Source: Sulfitobacter noctilucae (GTDB lineage Bacteria > Pseudomonadota > Alphaproteobacteria > Rhodobacterales > Rhodobacteraceae). Taken from it: DNA of 64,000 nt. Below, piece by piece: positions 1-9,234 of the stretch; position 1 is the stretch's first letter; each line of letters begins with the position of its first letter. Under the pieces are notes generated by a model. That model searched no databases. It saw nothing but the letters and a program-made list of their open reading frames with translations, and was not told the origin of the DNA. Made by a program: the position numbers and the translations under genes. The stretch covers positions 310,001 to 374,000 of the forward strand of contig NZ_JASC01000014.1 of NCBI RefSeq assembly GCF_000622365.1, written 5' to 3'.

Positions 1-655
1 CCTGCTGCGCAGCGAAGCCGCGACCGTACGCAACATCCGCGCTGCCTATCGCCATTACGAGGCAGACCCGGAGGCACCGGCGGCCCGCGCATTTGCGACG
101 GCGCATTGCCATAGCCAGGTCGAGATCGAGATGATCGGCGTCTGGGATACGGTCAAATCCCTCGGTCTGAACGCACCTGTTTTATGGCGGCTCTCAGCGC
201 ATTTGCATGCCTTCCATAACCATGACCTGAGCCCCGTCGTGAAATCAGGCTTTCACGCCTTGGCCCATGATGAGACGCGGATGGCCTTTGCGCCGGTGCT
301 GTGGACCAGCGAAGACGGTTACGAAGGCAGATTGGAGCAGGTCTGGTTTCCCGGTGCCCATGGCGATGTAGGCGGCCAGTTGGGCGGGTTCGAGGCGGCG
401 CGGCCCCTGGCGAATATCCCGCTGGTGTGGATGCTGGAGCGGGCAGCAGAACACGGGCTTGCTTTGCCGGAAGGGTGGGCGGACCGGATGCCGCAGGATC
501 CTTTGGCACCTGCGCGCGGCACGTTGCGCGGACACGGGAAGGTGCTGATGACCCGCAGGCGACGCAACATCGGTGCGGACCCGTCAGAAAGGTTGCATGA
601 AAGCATTGCGCTGCGTCAGGGGATCGAGGGACTGCGCAACATGTCGGAGGTCTAG
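1..655 (+). CDS. DUF2235 domain hydrolase, 5' end outside window
   Basis: The reading frame is open from base 2 to the stop at 653-655, so the gene starts before the window. About 217 C-terminal residues are visible. The stretch GVWDTV followed by WFPGAHGDVGG is typical of DUF2235, the alpha/beta-hydrolase family that includes Tle1-type phospholipase effectors of type VI secretion. The nucleophile Ser motif would lie in the missing part. The His and Asp of the GAHGD motif are present. The C-terminus is basic. Whether this is a secreted effector or a housekeeping DUF2235 hydrolase cannot be told, since nothing from a secretion system is visible beside it. Confidence 0.75.
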   Translation, partial: LLRSEAATVRNIRAAYRHYEADPEAPAARAFATAHCHSQVEIEMIGVWDTVKSLGLNAPVLWRLSAHLHAFHNHDLSPVVKSGFHALAHDETRMAFAPVLWTSEDGYEGRLEQVWFPGAHGDVGGQLGGFEAARPLANIPLVWMLERAAEHGLALPEGWADRMPQDPLAPARGTLRGHGKVLMTRRRRNIGADPSERLHESIALRQGIEGLRNMSEV

Positions 656-713
656 GATCAGCAGGCTGCCGGGACTTCGGATCGGCCCCATTGAGCGCAA
701 CCGGAAGGCTGTA

Positions 714-1196
714 TCAGACGATCTTCATCACAATGCAGGTGGTTGATCCGGTTGCATACAGCTTGTCATCCGCGATGCCCCGAATCTCTCCATGGGCCAC
801 ACCCGTCGACCGCCCGACGTGGTCGGTGACCCCGATACAGGCCACTTCAACGCCCAATGGGATGCTGCGCAGAATGTTAATCTTGTATTCCAGCGTGGTA
901 TAAACCGACCCGCGCGGGACCTTTGTCATCACTGCGCAAGCCATCGCGGAATCGAGCAAGGTGCCATACCAGCCGCCATGCACTGTGCCCATCGGATTGG
1001 TGACATTGAACTCTGGCGTGCCGCGAAATTCTGCCCGGCCTTCGGCGACGCTGTGCAGGCGGTAGCCCATGGTGACCGAGATCGGTGGACCGGGGTTTTT
1101 GCCGTCGATCATGGACTGCATAAATTCCAGCCCCGTCAATTCAAGCGCCTCCGCTTGGCTAAGCAGATCGTCGGGGGATGAGGCGGTGGGGGGCAT
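714..1196 (-). CDS. PaaI-family hotdog thioesterase
   Basis: This 160-residue protein has one hotdog domain of the PaaI/YbgC-like acyl-CoA thioesterase family. The segment NPMGTVHGGWYGTLLDSAMA (about residues 86-105) matches the conserved HGG loop and the central helix with its acidic residue. Family members hydrolyse aryl- or acyl-CoA thioesters in the cytoplasm, usually as tetramers. The gene follows metF on the same strand after about 60 bp and may be co-transcribed, although no metabolic link to folate is evident. The substrate is unknown. Confidence 0.8.
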   Translation of the reverse strand: MPPTASSPDDLLSQAEALELTGLEFMQSMIDGKNPGPPISVTMGYRLHSVAEGRAEFRGTPEFNVTNPMGTVHGGWYGTLLDSAMACAVMTKVPRGSVYTTLEYKINILRSIPLGVEVACIGVTDHVGRSTGVAHGEIRGIADDKLYATGSTTCIVMKIV

Positions 1197-1255
1197 AGGC
1201 GGTCTCCGGAAATTTGACCTGATGGTAGTGCCCGGTGGCGCGCCTTGCCAAGCTG

Positions 1256-2122
1256 TTACGCCACGTCCCGTACTGCAACCTCGGGCGTGACGCCCAAAGC
1301 GCGGCAGACATTGCGGGTCAGTTCCGCCTTGTTCAGCGTATAAAAATGCAGATTTTCCACACCTTCACAGATCAGAGTGTCGCAAAGCTCTGTGCACATT
1401 GCGGTCGCCAGCAAATCATGCCGGTCGTCGCGAACCGCCGCGTCAAAAGCTTCATCCACCCAAGCAGGAATTGTCGTGCCGCAGCGAATGGCGAATTTGC
1501 GCGCGGATTTCCAGCTGAGGATCGGCAGGATACCGGGCGTGATCGGCTTGTCGATACCCGCCGCCGCACAGGCGTCACGAAAGCGCAGGAAGCTTTCGGG
1601 CTCGAAGAAAAACTGCGTGATCGCCTCGTCCGCACCTGCTTCGAACTTGCGCTTGAGCCATTGGACGTTGGCATCCATATCTGCCGCTTCGGGGTGGCTG
1701 TCGGGGTACGCGCCAATGCGAATGTTGAACTTGCCTTTCGCAGCCAGCGCTTCGATCAACTCGCAACTATCGGCAAACCCCTCGGGATGCGGTGTGAACG
1801 TGTCGGCCCCGTTTTCGGGGTCGCCCCGGAGGGCTACGATGTCGGTCACACCAATTTCCGCAAAACTGTCAGCCACTTCAAGGGTTTCCGCCCGGCTGGC
1901 ACCGACACACGTCAGATGCGCGGCCACCGGCAAACCGGAGGTGCGGCGCAAGACATGGGCGGCATCATGGCTTAGGTCGCGTGTCGTGCCACCCGCACCA
2001 TATGTGACCGAGAAGAAACGGGGGGCCAACGGGGCCAGCGCCTGCGCCGTATCCCACAGATTGAAGGCCGCATCGACATTGCGGGGCGGGAAGACTTCGA
2101 AAGAGACATTGGGCGTGGCCAT
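1256..2122 (-). CDS. metF: 5,10-methylenetetrahydrofolate reductase
   Basis: MetF uses FAD and NAD(P)H to reduce 5,10-methylene-THF to 5-methyl-THF, the methyl donor for methionine synthesis. The protein (288 residues from the chosen ATG) begins with SFEVFPPRN, the usual N-terminal strand of the TIM barrel. It also shows VTYGAGGTTRD, HLTCVG and ALRGDPENG, all family hallmarks. An upstream in-frame extension to 2281 starts at GTG, runs into metR and lacks family similarity, so the ATG at 2120-2122 was chosen. Length fits bacterial MetF. It is divergent from the LysR gene at 2218, and the 95-bp gap holds a clear inverted repeat. Confidence 0.93.
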   Translation of the reverse strand: MATPNVSFEVFPPRNVDAAFNLWDTAQALAPLAPRFFSVTYGAGGTTRDLSHDAAHVLRRTSGLPVAAHLTCVGASRAETLEVADSFAEIGVTDIVALRGDPENGADTFTPHPEGFADSCELIEALAAKGKFNIRIGAYPDSHPEAADMDANVQWLKRKFEAGADEAITQFFFEPESFLRFRDACAAAGIDKPITPGILPILSWKSARKFAIRCGTTIPAWVDEAFDAAVRDDRHDLLATAMCTELCDTLICEGVENLHFYTLNKAELTRNVCRALGVTPEVAVRDVA

Positions 2123-2151
2123 TGGGACGTTCCTGTTTCTGATTTGGTCTC

Positions 2152-2179
2152 TTGTCTCATATTTATTGATGTGAGACAA
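2152..2179. promoter_or_regulatory. Inverted repeat in the metF/metR divergent promoter
   Basis: A perfect 8-bp inverted repeat, TTGTCTCA and TGAGACAA, is separated by 12 bp. It lies 30 bp from the metF start and 38 bp from the metR start. A shorter TTCA-N3-TGAA palindrome follows near 2191-2201 and resembles the half sites of the classical MetR box. The position suits a LysR-type regulator that controls both genes. Binding by MetR is inference. Confidence 0.5.
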
Positions 2180-2217
2180 ACTCATAACTTTCACATTGAA
2201 GATGAGGGTGCCCTCAC

Positions 2218-3123
2218 ATGCACATCGAGTTCCGCCATTTGCGCACCATTCAAGCGATCCATGAAGCGGGTGGACTGGCACGGGCGGCAGAGCAGATGAA
2301 CATCACCCAATCGGCGCTGAGCCATCAGGTGAAAGGGCTAGAAGATCAAGCCGGCGTAGAGCTTTTTGTGCGCCGCTCGAAGCCGTTGAAGTTGTCGCCT
2401 GCGGGCCAGAGGTTACTGAAGTTGGCGCAGCAGGTTTTGCCACAAGTGCAGGCCCTACAGGATGAATTTACCGGACTTCGGGCGGGCAGCACAGGTCGGA
2501 TGCACATCGCTATCGAATGTCATGCCTGCTTTGAATGGCTTTTTCCGGTGCTGGAACAGTTTCGCCGGTCATGGCCGGATGTGGACGTCGACATTCGGCC
2601 CGGCCTGGCCTTCGATGCGCTGCCGGCTTTGCTGCGCGAAGAAGTCGATCTGGTGGTCTCCTCCGACCCCGAAAACCTGCCAGGCGTCGAGTTTGTTGAG
2701 CTGTTTGACTATAAGGCGGTATTTGTCGCGGCGAGCACCCATCCACTGGCGGCAAAACCCTACGTCGAAGCAGCGGATTTTCGGGGCCAGACGCTTATCA
2801 CCTATCCGGTTGAGCGGTCGCGGCTTGACGTGTTCAGCCAGCTTCTGATCCCCGCCAAGGTGGAACCCGCCGCGATCCGCCAGGTCGAGTTGACGGCGGT
2901 GATCCTTCTGCTCGTCGCGAGCAACCGGGGCGTCAGCGTCCTGCCCGATTGGGTGGTGCGCGAGGTAAAGTATTCCTCCGACTACGTTACCCGCCCCCTG
3001 ACAGAACAGGGCATAACCCGCAGACTCTACGCCGCAGTGCGCAGCGACGATCTGGGCAAGCCGTTCATGGACCAACTCCTGGACTTGGCCAGAACAGAGG
3101 CGCGTAAACTGCAGGCGGAGTAG
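2218..3123 (+). CDS. metR: LysR-family regulator, MetR-like
   Basis: This 301-residue LysR-type regulator has an N-terminal winged helix-turn-helix (about residues 1-60, with ARAAEQMNITQSALSHQVKG as the recognition region). A two-lobed effector domain follows. The sequence resembles MetR, which uses homocysteine as co-inducer and activates methionine genes. Its position divergent from metF supports that identity. It probably also regulates itself from the shared 95-bp promoter region. The start ATG immediately precedes the HTH and no longer N-terminus is needed. Confidence 0.85.
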   Translation: MHIEFRHLRTIQAIHEAGGLARAAEQMNITQSALSHQVKGLEDQAGVELFVRRSKPLKLSPAGQRLLKLAQQVLPQVQALQDEFTGLRAGSTGRMHIAIECHACFEWLFPVLEQFRRSWPDVDVDIRPGLAFDALPALLREEVDLVVSSDPENLPGVEFVELFDYKAVFVAASTHPLAAKPYVEAADFRGQTLITYPVERSRLDVFSQLLIPAKVEPAAIRQVELTAVILLLVASNRGVSVLPDWVVREVKYSSDYVTRPLTEQGITRRLYAAVRSDDLGKPFMDQLLDLARTEARKLQAE

Positions 3124-3433
3124 GGGGAGTGATGGCCGGTGCGAGGACGGGCATCACGATACGGCATTGTGTAGCACGGGCGAAAGATCGAGCATTCGTA
3201 TCGAGTGCCCCACGGATCGGACATCGAATGCGCGTAATGTGGATAATCCGGCCTATTGCACTTGCGCCTATGGTTCATGCCAAAAGTTGTTGTTTAGAAA
3301 AATTTACGCGACGCGTTAGCAGATCTGTTGGCCCAGTTGTTAAGAACCACTCAGTAGTGGGTCGGTCTAACCAGGGTGTATCCCGATGAAGTGATACGCT
3401 CGCTCCATCCTCTAGGCCGTTGCCGGGGAAAAG
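3124..3433. other. Intergenic region, no gene seen
   Basis: About 310 bp lie between the convergent metR and TetR genes. Short open frames here show no codon bias or known motif. A GCATTCG / CGAATGC inverted repeat with a long spacer (about 3192-3231) is the only structure noticed. It has no T-run and is not a convincing terminator. Confidence 0.5.
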
Positions 3434-4045
3434 TCAGAGAAACCGGTTTAGCACGTTCTGGAAAACGGCTTTCACGTCTTCCTGCGATTTCGGCGAAGAC
3501 CCGAACTGGCCTTGCATCAAAAAGCGGAAAGCGCCGTCAAGCAGCGCGTAGGCACACTCGACATCTGCTGGATTGGCCTGCCCGGCTTGCTGGAAGGCAG
3601 AGCGCACGACCCCTATCAGTTTGCGTTCGATGTCTTCCACTTCCGGGCGAAAAGCCTCGTCAAACATCGCCTGGTTGCGAATGTCATACCAAAGCCGGTG
3701 GGTCTGTGCGTTGTTGACGATCGACGCAGATAACACGTCGCTAAATGCATTGACCACGCTCTCGCGTCCCTTGGCCGCCTCAAGGGCACGGGCAATTTCT
3801 GCTACGAAACCCTGCTTGTAACGGGACACGCAAAAAACGATCAGGTCAGCGCGGTCTTCAAAATAATAGTGCAGCATCCCCAGCGACATGTCGCTTTTCT
3901 CGGCGATGTCGCGCAGACTGGTGTTTGCATACCCAAGCTCGATGAGCGCCTTGATCGCGCTTTCCGCGATTTGCTGCTTTTTCAAACCCCGTTTGGCGTT
4001 CTTGCGGTCGGAGCGAGCTTTTAGTTTTGGGGACATTTCATTCAT
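3434..4045 (-). CDS. TetR/BetI-type transcriptional regulator
   Basis: An N-terminal TetR HTH is visible: IAESAIKALIELGYANTSLR, then DIAEKSDMSLGMLHYYFEDR. The C-terminal domain is BetI-like (TetR_C_6 type), giving a protein of about 203 residues. The start was placed at the ATG at 4043-4045; another ATG follows three codons later and an in-frame extension to 4090 is possible. It is the last gene of a minus-strand operon with an aldehyde dehydrogenase, an acyl-CoA synthetase and a GMC dehydrogenase. It is therefore likely the local repressor, sensing an acyl-CoA, aldehyde or alcohol. The effector is inferred from context. Confidence 0.85.
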   Translation of the reverse strand: MNEMSPKLKARSDRKNAKRGLKKQQIAESAIKALIELGYANTSLRDIAEKSDMSLGMLHYYFEDRADLIVFCVSRYKQGFVAEIARALEAAKGRESVVNAFSDVLSASIVNNAQTHRLWYDIRNQAMFDEAFRPEVEDIERKLIGVVRSAFQQAGQANPADVECAYALLDGAFRFLMQGQFGSSPKSQEDVKAVFQNVLNRFL

Positions 4046-4102
4046 AGGTGCTAGATGCTCTTTGTGGCGCCCGAGTGCAAGTTTTTGCACCCGGACATTG
4101 GT

Positions 4103-5824
4103 TCAGCCCAATAGCGCGTTCAGAAAGATGCGGGGCAATTTGAACCAGCTGGGCTTGTACTGGAAATCGGTCAGCAATGCGCCAACCTTGTCCTGTTTGC
4201 GGTTGGTGATGAACCACGGCGGACGCGGCAGTAGGGTAAAGCTGCCCGAGAGCAGATTGCGCGGGAACGGGCTCCACGGAGCCTGCACCACACATCGTTC
4301 CGTGTTTTCCAGCATGAATGTGTTGTGCACCGTGCCAATGCCGGATTGAACATCCTCGGGTGTATGGCCCGGGAACGCGCCCCATGGGCAAGCGGTCGCA
4401 AGAAAAGCTAGTCCTGTCCATGCATTGATTGCAATGGCACCATAGCGCAGATCGGCGATGATTTCCTCAAAGCGTTTCTTGCCAATTTGGCGGATGGTTT
4501 TGGGATGGATCAGGACATTGGCCCCGAGGGTGCCGTGCAATTGATCGTTGGCATAAGTGATTGCGGCCTTCAAATAGCTTTCGGCATCCGGCGCGTCCAT
4601 TTCGTGTGTGGACATGGCAGGCGCAAAGACTTCGTTTTCGCGGAACCATTCGGCGTCATCAACGCTGTTGATGATTGCGGCGGGGGCGGTGCCGCGCGCG
4701 ACAGCATCGACGCTTGCAGCATTGCCCTTGAAGGTATCCAACCGGTCCGCAGCGCCCGGGTAATACGCCAGCCGGGTCGAATTCGCGATCACCTTGCGCA
4801 GGTTGTCCATCAGGGTTTCGCCCTTGTCCCAGCCTTTGGGCATGATCAGCACCTGACAGGCGACGCAATTGAAACCGGAGTTATGCAGCTTCTGCGTTGC
4901 AATATGTTCGGCCTGAAACTTGAGATCTGCCTTGGACCACGGGCCGGGTACAACGATGGTGGGACACACCGCACCAAGTTCGGATGTGAAGCGTTTGTTG
5001 TTTTTGGGTGTCCCCGCCTTGCGGTTCTTTTCGCCTTCCGCGCCTGTGCCCCAGACAATCGCATCATGGGTCGAGGCAGCACCCGTGATATGCAGCTCTT
5101 CGATGATCGGATGTTCGGTCAGATAGGCACCGGCAGCACCATCGCCTTTGACGATGCGCACAAAATCACGGTCAATGAACGGTTTGAGCGCAATCCGCAG
5201 ATAGTCCGTCAGATAATCGTTGACCGGATTCATTTTCAGGATGACGACCTGATTTTCGATCATCAGTTTTTGCAGCACATCAAGCGGCGCGATCGATGCA
5301 ATATTGCCTGCCCCCAGAACCAGAGCCACCTTGCCTCTACGCTGCGATGCGGGTTCGTCATAAACCAGCGCGGCGTTCTTCCCTAAATTAGCAGCGTTCA
5401 CACCTTTCTGCATCCAGACCTCGGCCTTGACGCCGGAGAGCAGCAGGTGATCCCAGATCGAATGCGGCAGCACTTTCACTGCGGTTTGACCTGTCGGCAA
5501 TATGCGCGTTGGCAGATGGTCCAGATATGTCTTTCCCTCCATCCCGCTCAGCGTTTGGATGAAGCCGTTGCAGCCGGACATGAGGGCATAGGGTCCGGAC
5601 GTCCATTCTTCCCCGATCAGTGGCGAGCCTTCGGGGATTTGTTTTTTGCGTGCGGCGGTTTCTGCCCAGCCCTGCGCCACGCTCTTGAGGTTGTCTTTCA
5701 CTTGGCCAAGCAATGCGATCCGCGTAGCGGTGTCGGTCTGTGCCCATTTGTTTTTGGCGGCGTCCAGCGCGTCAAGCGCCGCGTCATATTCCTCGACAAA
5801 TAGGGGTGTCATCGAACCATCCAT
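4103..5824 (-). CDS. Aldehyde dehydrogenase family protein
   Basis: This NAD(P)-dependent aldehyde dehydrogenase is long for the family (573 residues). LHITGAASTHD matches the cofactor loop, FTSELGAVCPTIVVPG corresponds to the general-base Glu motif, and HNSGFNCVACQVL carries the candidate catalytic cysteine. It starts 3 bp after the acyl-CoA synthetase stop, with GGGAG just upstream. In this operon the likely job is oxidation of the aldehyde made by the GMC dehydrogenase to a carboxylic acid, which the synthetase then activates. Chain length or aromatic character of the substrate is unknown. The C-terminal basic and hydrophobic extension of about 70 residues is unusual for classical ALDHs. 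Confidence 0.85.
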   Translation of the reverse strand: MDGSMTPLFVEEYDAALDALDAAKNKWAQTDTATRIALLGQVKDNLKSVAQGWAETAARKKQIPEGSPLIGEEWTSGPYALMSGCNGFIQTLSGMEGKTYLDHLPTRILPTGQTAVKVLPHSIWDHLLLSGVKAEVWMQKGVNAANLGKNAALVYDEPASQRRGKVALVLGAGNIASIAPLDVLQKLMIENQVVILKMNPVNDYLTDYLRIALKPFIDRDFVRIVKGDGAAGAYLTEHPIIEELHITGAASTHDAIVWGTGAEGEKNRKAGTPKNNKRFTSELGAVCPTIVVPGPWSKADLKFQAEHIATQKLHNSGFNCVACQVLIMPKGWDKGETLMDNLRKVIANSTRLAYYPGAADRLDTFKGNAASVDAVARGTAPAAIINSVDDAEWFRENEVFAPAMSTHEMDAPDAESYLKAAITYANDQLHGTLGANVLIHPKTIRQIGKKRFEEIIADLRYGAIAINAWTGLAFLATACPWGAFPGHTPEDVQSGIGTVHNTFMLENTERCVVQAPWSPFPRNLLSGSFTLLPRPPWFITNRKQDKVGALLTDFQYKPSWFKLPRIFLNALLG

Positions 5825-5827
5825 TAT

Positions 5828-7456
5828 TCAAACTCCCTTTTCGATCAGTGTGTCGCCAAACTGCTCGCGCAGTTTGTTTTTCAGCATTTTTCCCGTCGCG
5901 TTCAGCGGGATCGCGTCGGTAAAGACCACCGCGTCCGGTATCTGCCAGCTGGCGACCTTTCCTTCGAACATCGCAAGGATTTCGGCTTCGCTGGGGTTTG
6001 CGCCCTCGGCCCGGACTGCGATGATGATAGGACGTTCATCCCATTTGGGATGGGTCGCACCGATCGCTGCGGCCATTGCCAAGCCCGGGTGCGCGATTGC
6101 GATGCCTTCCAGATCAACGGAAGAAATCCATTCGCCGCCGGATTTGATGATGTCTTTCGTGCGGTCACGGATCACCATGAACCCGTCTGCATCGATGGTT
6201 GCTACATCGCCGGTGTCAAACCAGCCATCCTCCGAGACCGCGCTTTCGCTGGTGCCGAAATAGGTGTCGACAACCCAATGACCCTGACACTGCAACGCGC
6301 CCTCGGTTGTCCCGTCATTAGGCAGCACATTGCCGTTGCCGTCGACGATCCGCAGGTCAATACCGAATGGCGGGCGTCCTTGGCCCGACCGCAGATCGGC
6401 CATCGCTTCTGCTTCGAGGTCCAGATGTTTGGCCTTGATCTGGTTGGCGGTTCCCAAGGGCGAAGTTTCCGTCATCCCCCAAGCGTGGATTGTTTCGCAG
6501 GCGTATTCATCGCGGAACGCGGCAATCATCGACGGTGCGGCGGCGGAGCCCCCGATCACGTTGCGCTCCAGGCTTTCCATCTTGGAACCGGATTTCTCAG
6601 CGGCAGCCAACAACATCATCCATATGGTCGGCACGCCCAAGGCCAAAGTAACCTTGTAGGTGTCAATCAATTCCAGCAGGCTGTCACCATCCAGGCCCGG
6701 CCCCGGCATCACCACTTTGGCACCGGTCATCGCAGTCGCATATGGAATGCCCCAGGCATTGGCATGGAACATCGGAACCACTGGCAAAATGATGTCGCTC
6801 GCGGAAAGCCCAAGCGAGTCCGGTAAGCTGATCGAGAAGGTATGCAGCATTGTCGAGCGGTTGGTGTAGAGCACGCCCTTGGGGTTGCCTGTCGTTCCGG
6901 AGGTGTAGCAAAGCGAACATGGCGTTTCTTCTTCAAACTGGGGCCAGACGTAATCATCGGCACCGGTTTCAATGAGTTCATCAAAGAAAAGCGCATCGGG
7001 AATGGCGGCCAGCACATCTTCATCTCGGGGACCCATATAGACAAAATGTTTGATCGTTTTGAGGTGCCCGCGCGTGCCCTTGATCAAAGGCATGAAGGTT
7101 TTGTCAAAGAACATCGCCTTATCATCGGCATCGTTGCAGATGAATATAAACTGTTCCGGGGGCAGCCGCGGGTTCAGTGTGTGGCACACCATGCCGCCAC
7201 CCGAGACGGCAAACCAGATTTTCAGATGACGGTGGTTGTTCCACGCCAGCGTTGCCACGCGGTCCCCCTGTGACAGCCCCAGCTTGGACAGCGCCGAGGC
7301 CAATTGACGCGAGGCATCGCTTACCTCACCCCAGTTTGTCCTGTGCATCTCGCCGGTTGTTTCGCGTGAAATGATCTCGGTATCGGCGTGGTATTTGCCC
7401 GCGTGGACAATCAAGTTACTGATCAGCAACTCCTGCTTCATCATCGAACCCAACAT
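5828..7456 (-). CDS. Fatty-acid/acyl-CoA synthetase, AlkK-like
   Basis: This AMP-forming acyl-CoA ligase of the ANL superfamily has 542 residues. CSLCYTSGTTGNPKGVLYTN (about residues 181-200) is the P-loop-like AMP signature. WGMTETSPLG and DRTKDIIKSGGEWIS are the later core motifs, and NATGKMLKNKLRE holds the catalytic Lys near the C-terminus. The overall pattern is that of medium- and long-chain fatty acid ligases such as AlkK. GGGAGAG stands just before the start. The operon order GMC dehydrogenase, ligase, ALDH suggests stepwise conversion of an alcohol to acyl-CoA for beta-oxidation. Substrate size is not decided by the sequence. Confidence 0.88.
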   Translation of the reverse strand: MLGSMMKQELLISNLIVHAGKYHADTEIISRETTGEMHRTNWGEVSDASRQLASALSKLGLSQGDRVATLAWNNHRHLKIWFAVSGGGMVCHTLNPRLPPEQFIFICNDADDKAMFFDKTFMPLIKGTRGHLKTIKHFVYMGPRDEDVLAAIPDALFFDELIETGADDYVWPQFEEETPCSLCYTSGTTGNPKGVLYTNRSTMLHTFSISLPDSLGLSASDIILPVVPMFHANAWGIPYATAMTGAKVVMPGPGLDGDSLLELIDTYKVTLALGVPTIWMMLLAAAEKSGSKMESLERNVIGGSAAAPSMIAAFRDEYACETIHAWGMTETSPLGTANQIKAKHLDLEAEAMADLRSGQGRPPFGIDLRIVDGNGNVLPNDGTTEGALQCQGHWVVDTYFGTSESAVSEDGWFDTGDVATIDADGFMVIRDRTKDIIKSGGEWISSVDLEGIAIAHPGLAMAAAIGATHPKWDERPIIIAVRAEGANPSEAEILAMFEGKVASWQIPDAVVFTDAIPLNATGKMLKNKLREQFGDTLIEKGV

Positions 7457-7525
7457 TCTTCTCTCCCATAGATAATTGGTTGTGCGGACCCCGCGCCAAA
7501 CGGCCCTGCGGGGTCTGATTTGCGC

Positions 7526-9142
7526 TTAGGCGGCGTGTTCGGCCTTGATCATGTCAGCGCATTTTTCGGCAATCATGATGGTGGGCGCATTGGTGTTGCC
7601 CCCGATCAGCGTCGGCATGACCGAGGCATCGACAACGCGCAGCCCGTTCATTCCGTGGACCTTCAATTGCGGGTCGACCACGGCGAGGTCATCGGTGCCC
7701 ATCTTACAGGTGCCGACGGGGTGATAGATCGTGTCGGCGCGGGCGCGAATGTGTTTTTCCCATTCCGCGTCAGACATGTTGTCGACAACCCCGAACAGCT
7801 CTTTCTTTTTGAAACCTGTCATCGGGTGGGCCTCAAGAATTTCGCGGGTCATTTTGGCCCCCTTGATCGTGGTTTCCAGATCGCGGCGATCCGAGAGAAA
7901 CTTCGGATCAATGCCGGGGTCTGCTAGCGGGTCGGCACTTTGCAGGAAAACCTCGCCTCGGGAATGCGGCCGCAACGCGCAGATGTGGCAGCTATAGCCA
8001 TAGCCGAGGTGCAGGCGCTTGGCGTGGTTGTCCACCACCGAGATCACAAAGTGCAACTGGATGTCGGGCCGGTCCAGCGCGGGATCGGTTTTCAAAAACG
8101 CCGCGCCCTCGGCGAAGGGCGTGGCGATCATGCCTGTCCCTTTGCGCCACCATTTCAGGATCGCGCTGGTCAAACGCGCTGTCCCCCGCAACCCGATACC
8201 GAAATTGTCCGTGTCGCTGGTCTTGTTGGCAAGGATGAAATCAAGGTGGTCCTGCAGGTTTTGTCCAACACCGGGCAGTTCATGCACCATATCGATGCCA
8301 TGCTGGGTGATATCCTGCGGGCGCCCCACGCCTGACAATTGCAACAATTGCGGCGACTGGAATGCACCACCGGAGAGGATGACTTCCTTGTCGGCCCGTA
8401 CTTCCTTTTCTTGCTTGCCCTGCCGGTAGGCGACCCCCACCGCGCGCTTGCCTTCAAACAGGATCTTTGTGGCGCGGGCTTTGGTGATGACAGTGAGGTT
8501 CGGTCTGTCCATGACGGGATGCAGATACCCTGCAGCAGCCGAACAACGCTCGCCATTCTTACCTTTGCCGTGGAATTGGGTGACCTGATACAGACCGACA
8601 CCTTCGTTATCGCCGGTGTTGAAGTCCTCCCGGCGGCGGTGCTGAAGGCTCTCTGCGGCCTCTATAAAGGCATGGGTGATCGGGCGCGGTTCTGTCTGAT
8701 CGGACACCTGCAAGGGTCCGCTATCGCCGTGAAACGCGTCTTCGCCTTTTTCGTTATTTTCCGATTTCTTGAAATAGGGAAGGCACTCGTCCCAGGACCA
8801 TCCTTCGCAGCCCGCTTCGGCCCAGCCGTCGTAGTCGGACTTGTGCCCGCGGACATAAAGCATGGCGTTGATCGCCGAAGATCCACCAAGCGCGCGGCCG
8901 CGCGGCTGATAGCCACGTCTTCCGTTTAGTCCCGGCTGGGGCACTGTGTTGAAGGCCCAGTTAAACATCTTTCCGTGCCCCGGCATGACCGCGACAACAC
9001 CAGCGGGGGCGCGCAGAAGAATATTCGTCCCCTTTCCACCCGCTTCCAACAGACACACCGAAAATTTCGGGTCTTCGCTCAGCCGCGAAGCCATCGTCGC
9101 TCCCGCAGACCCTCCCCCGATGATGACAAAATCATATCCCAT
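7526..9142 (-). CDS. GMC-family FAD alcohol/choline dehydrogenase, AlkJ-like
   Basis: The N-terminal MGYDFVIIGGGSAGATMASR is the FAD-binding beta-alpha-beta fold of glucose-methanol-choline oxidoreductases. GRALGGSSAINAMLYVRG and GAFQSPQLLQLSGVG are the two GMC signatures. The C-terminal YHPVGTCKMG region carries the active-site His. It has 538 residues from an ATG preceded by GGGAGAA; an in-frame 18-residue extension lacks the family pattern. The protein resembles both choline dehydrogenase and AlkJ. With a fatty-acid ligase and ALDH downstream, membrane-linked oxidation of an aliphatic alcohol is favoured over choline oxidation. It is first in its operon. Confidence 0.87.
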   Translation of the reverse strand: MGYDFVIIGGGSAGATMASRLSEDPKFSVCLLEAGGKGTNILLRAPAGVVAVMPGHGKMFNWAFNTVPQPGLNGRRGYQPRGRALGGSSAINAMLYVRGHKSDYDGWAEAGCEGWSWDECLPYFKKSENNEKGEDAFHGDSGPLQVSDQTEPRPITHAFIEAAESLQHRRREDFNTGDNEGVGLYQVTQFHGKGKNGERCSAAAGYLHPVMDRPNLTVITKARATKILFEGKRAVGVAYRQGKQEKEVRADKEVILSGGAFQSPQLLQLSGVGRPQDITQHGIDMVHELPGVGQNLQDHLDFILANKTSDTDNFGIGLRGTARLTSAILKWWRKGTGMIATPFAEGAAFLKTDPALDRPDIQLHFVISVVDNHAKRLHLGYGYSCHICALRPHSRGEVFLQSADPLADPGIDPKFLSDRRDLETTIKGAKMTREILEAHPMTGFKKKELFGVVDNMSDAEWEKHIRARADTIYHPVGTCKMGTDDLAVVDPQLKVHGMNGLRVVDASVMPTLIGGNTNAPTIMIAEKCADMIKAEHAA

Positions 9143-9198
9143 AGTGTTCTCCCTGGTTTCCTCCGCGCTCTTTCGGACGGAACCGCCCAGAATCACGC

Positions 9199-9212
9199 TC
9201 TCAATTTTGAGA
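9199..9212. promoter_or_regulatory. Palindrome before the GMC operon, candidate TetR operator
   Basis: TCTCAA-TT-TTGAGA is a perfect palindrome 56 bp upstream of the GMC start codon. Size and position suit a TetR-family operator overlapping the promoter. The likely ligand is the TetR encoded at the end of the same operon, but this is inferred. Confidence 0.4.
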
Positions 9213-9234
9213 CGGTTGTATTAGACGAAGTTTC

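Noticed and set aside
4487-5386. A 299-codon open frame opposite the aldehyde dehydrogenase
   Set aside because: No motif, no plausible ribosome binding site, and it lies fully within a gene with clear ALDH signatures.
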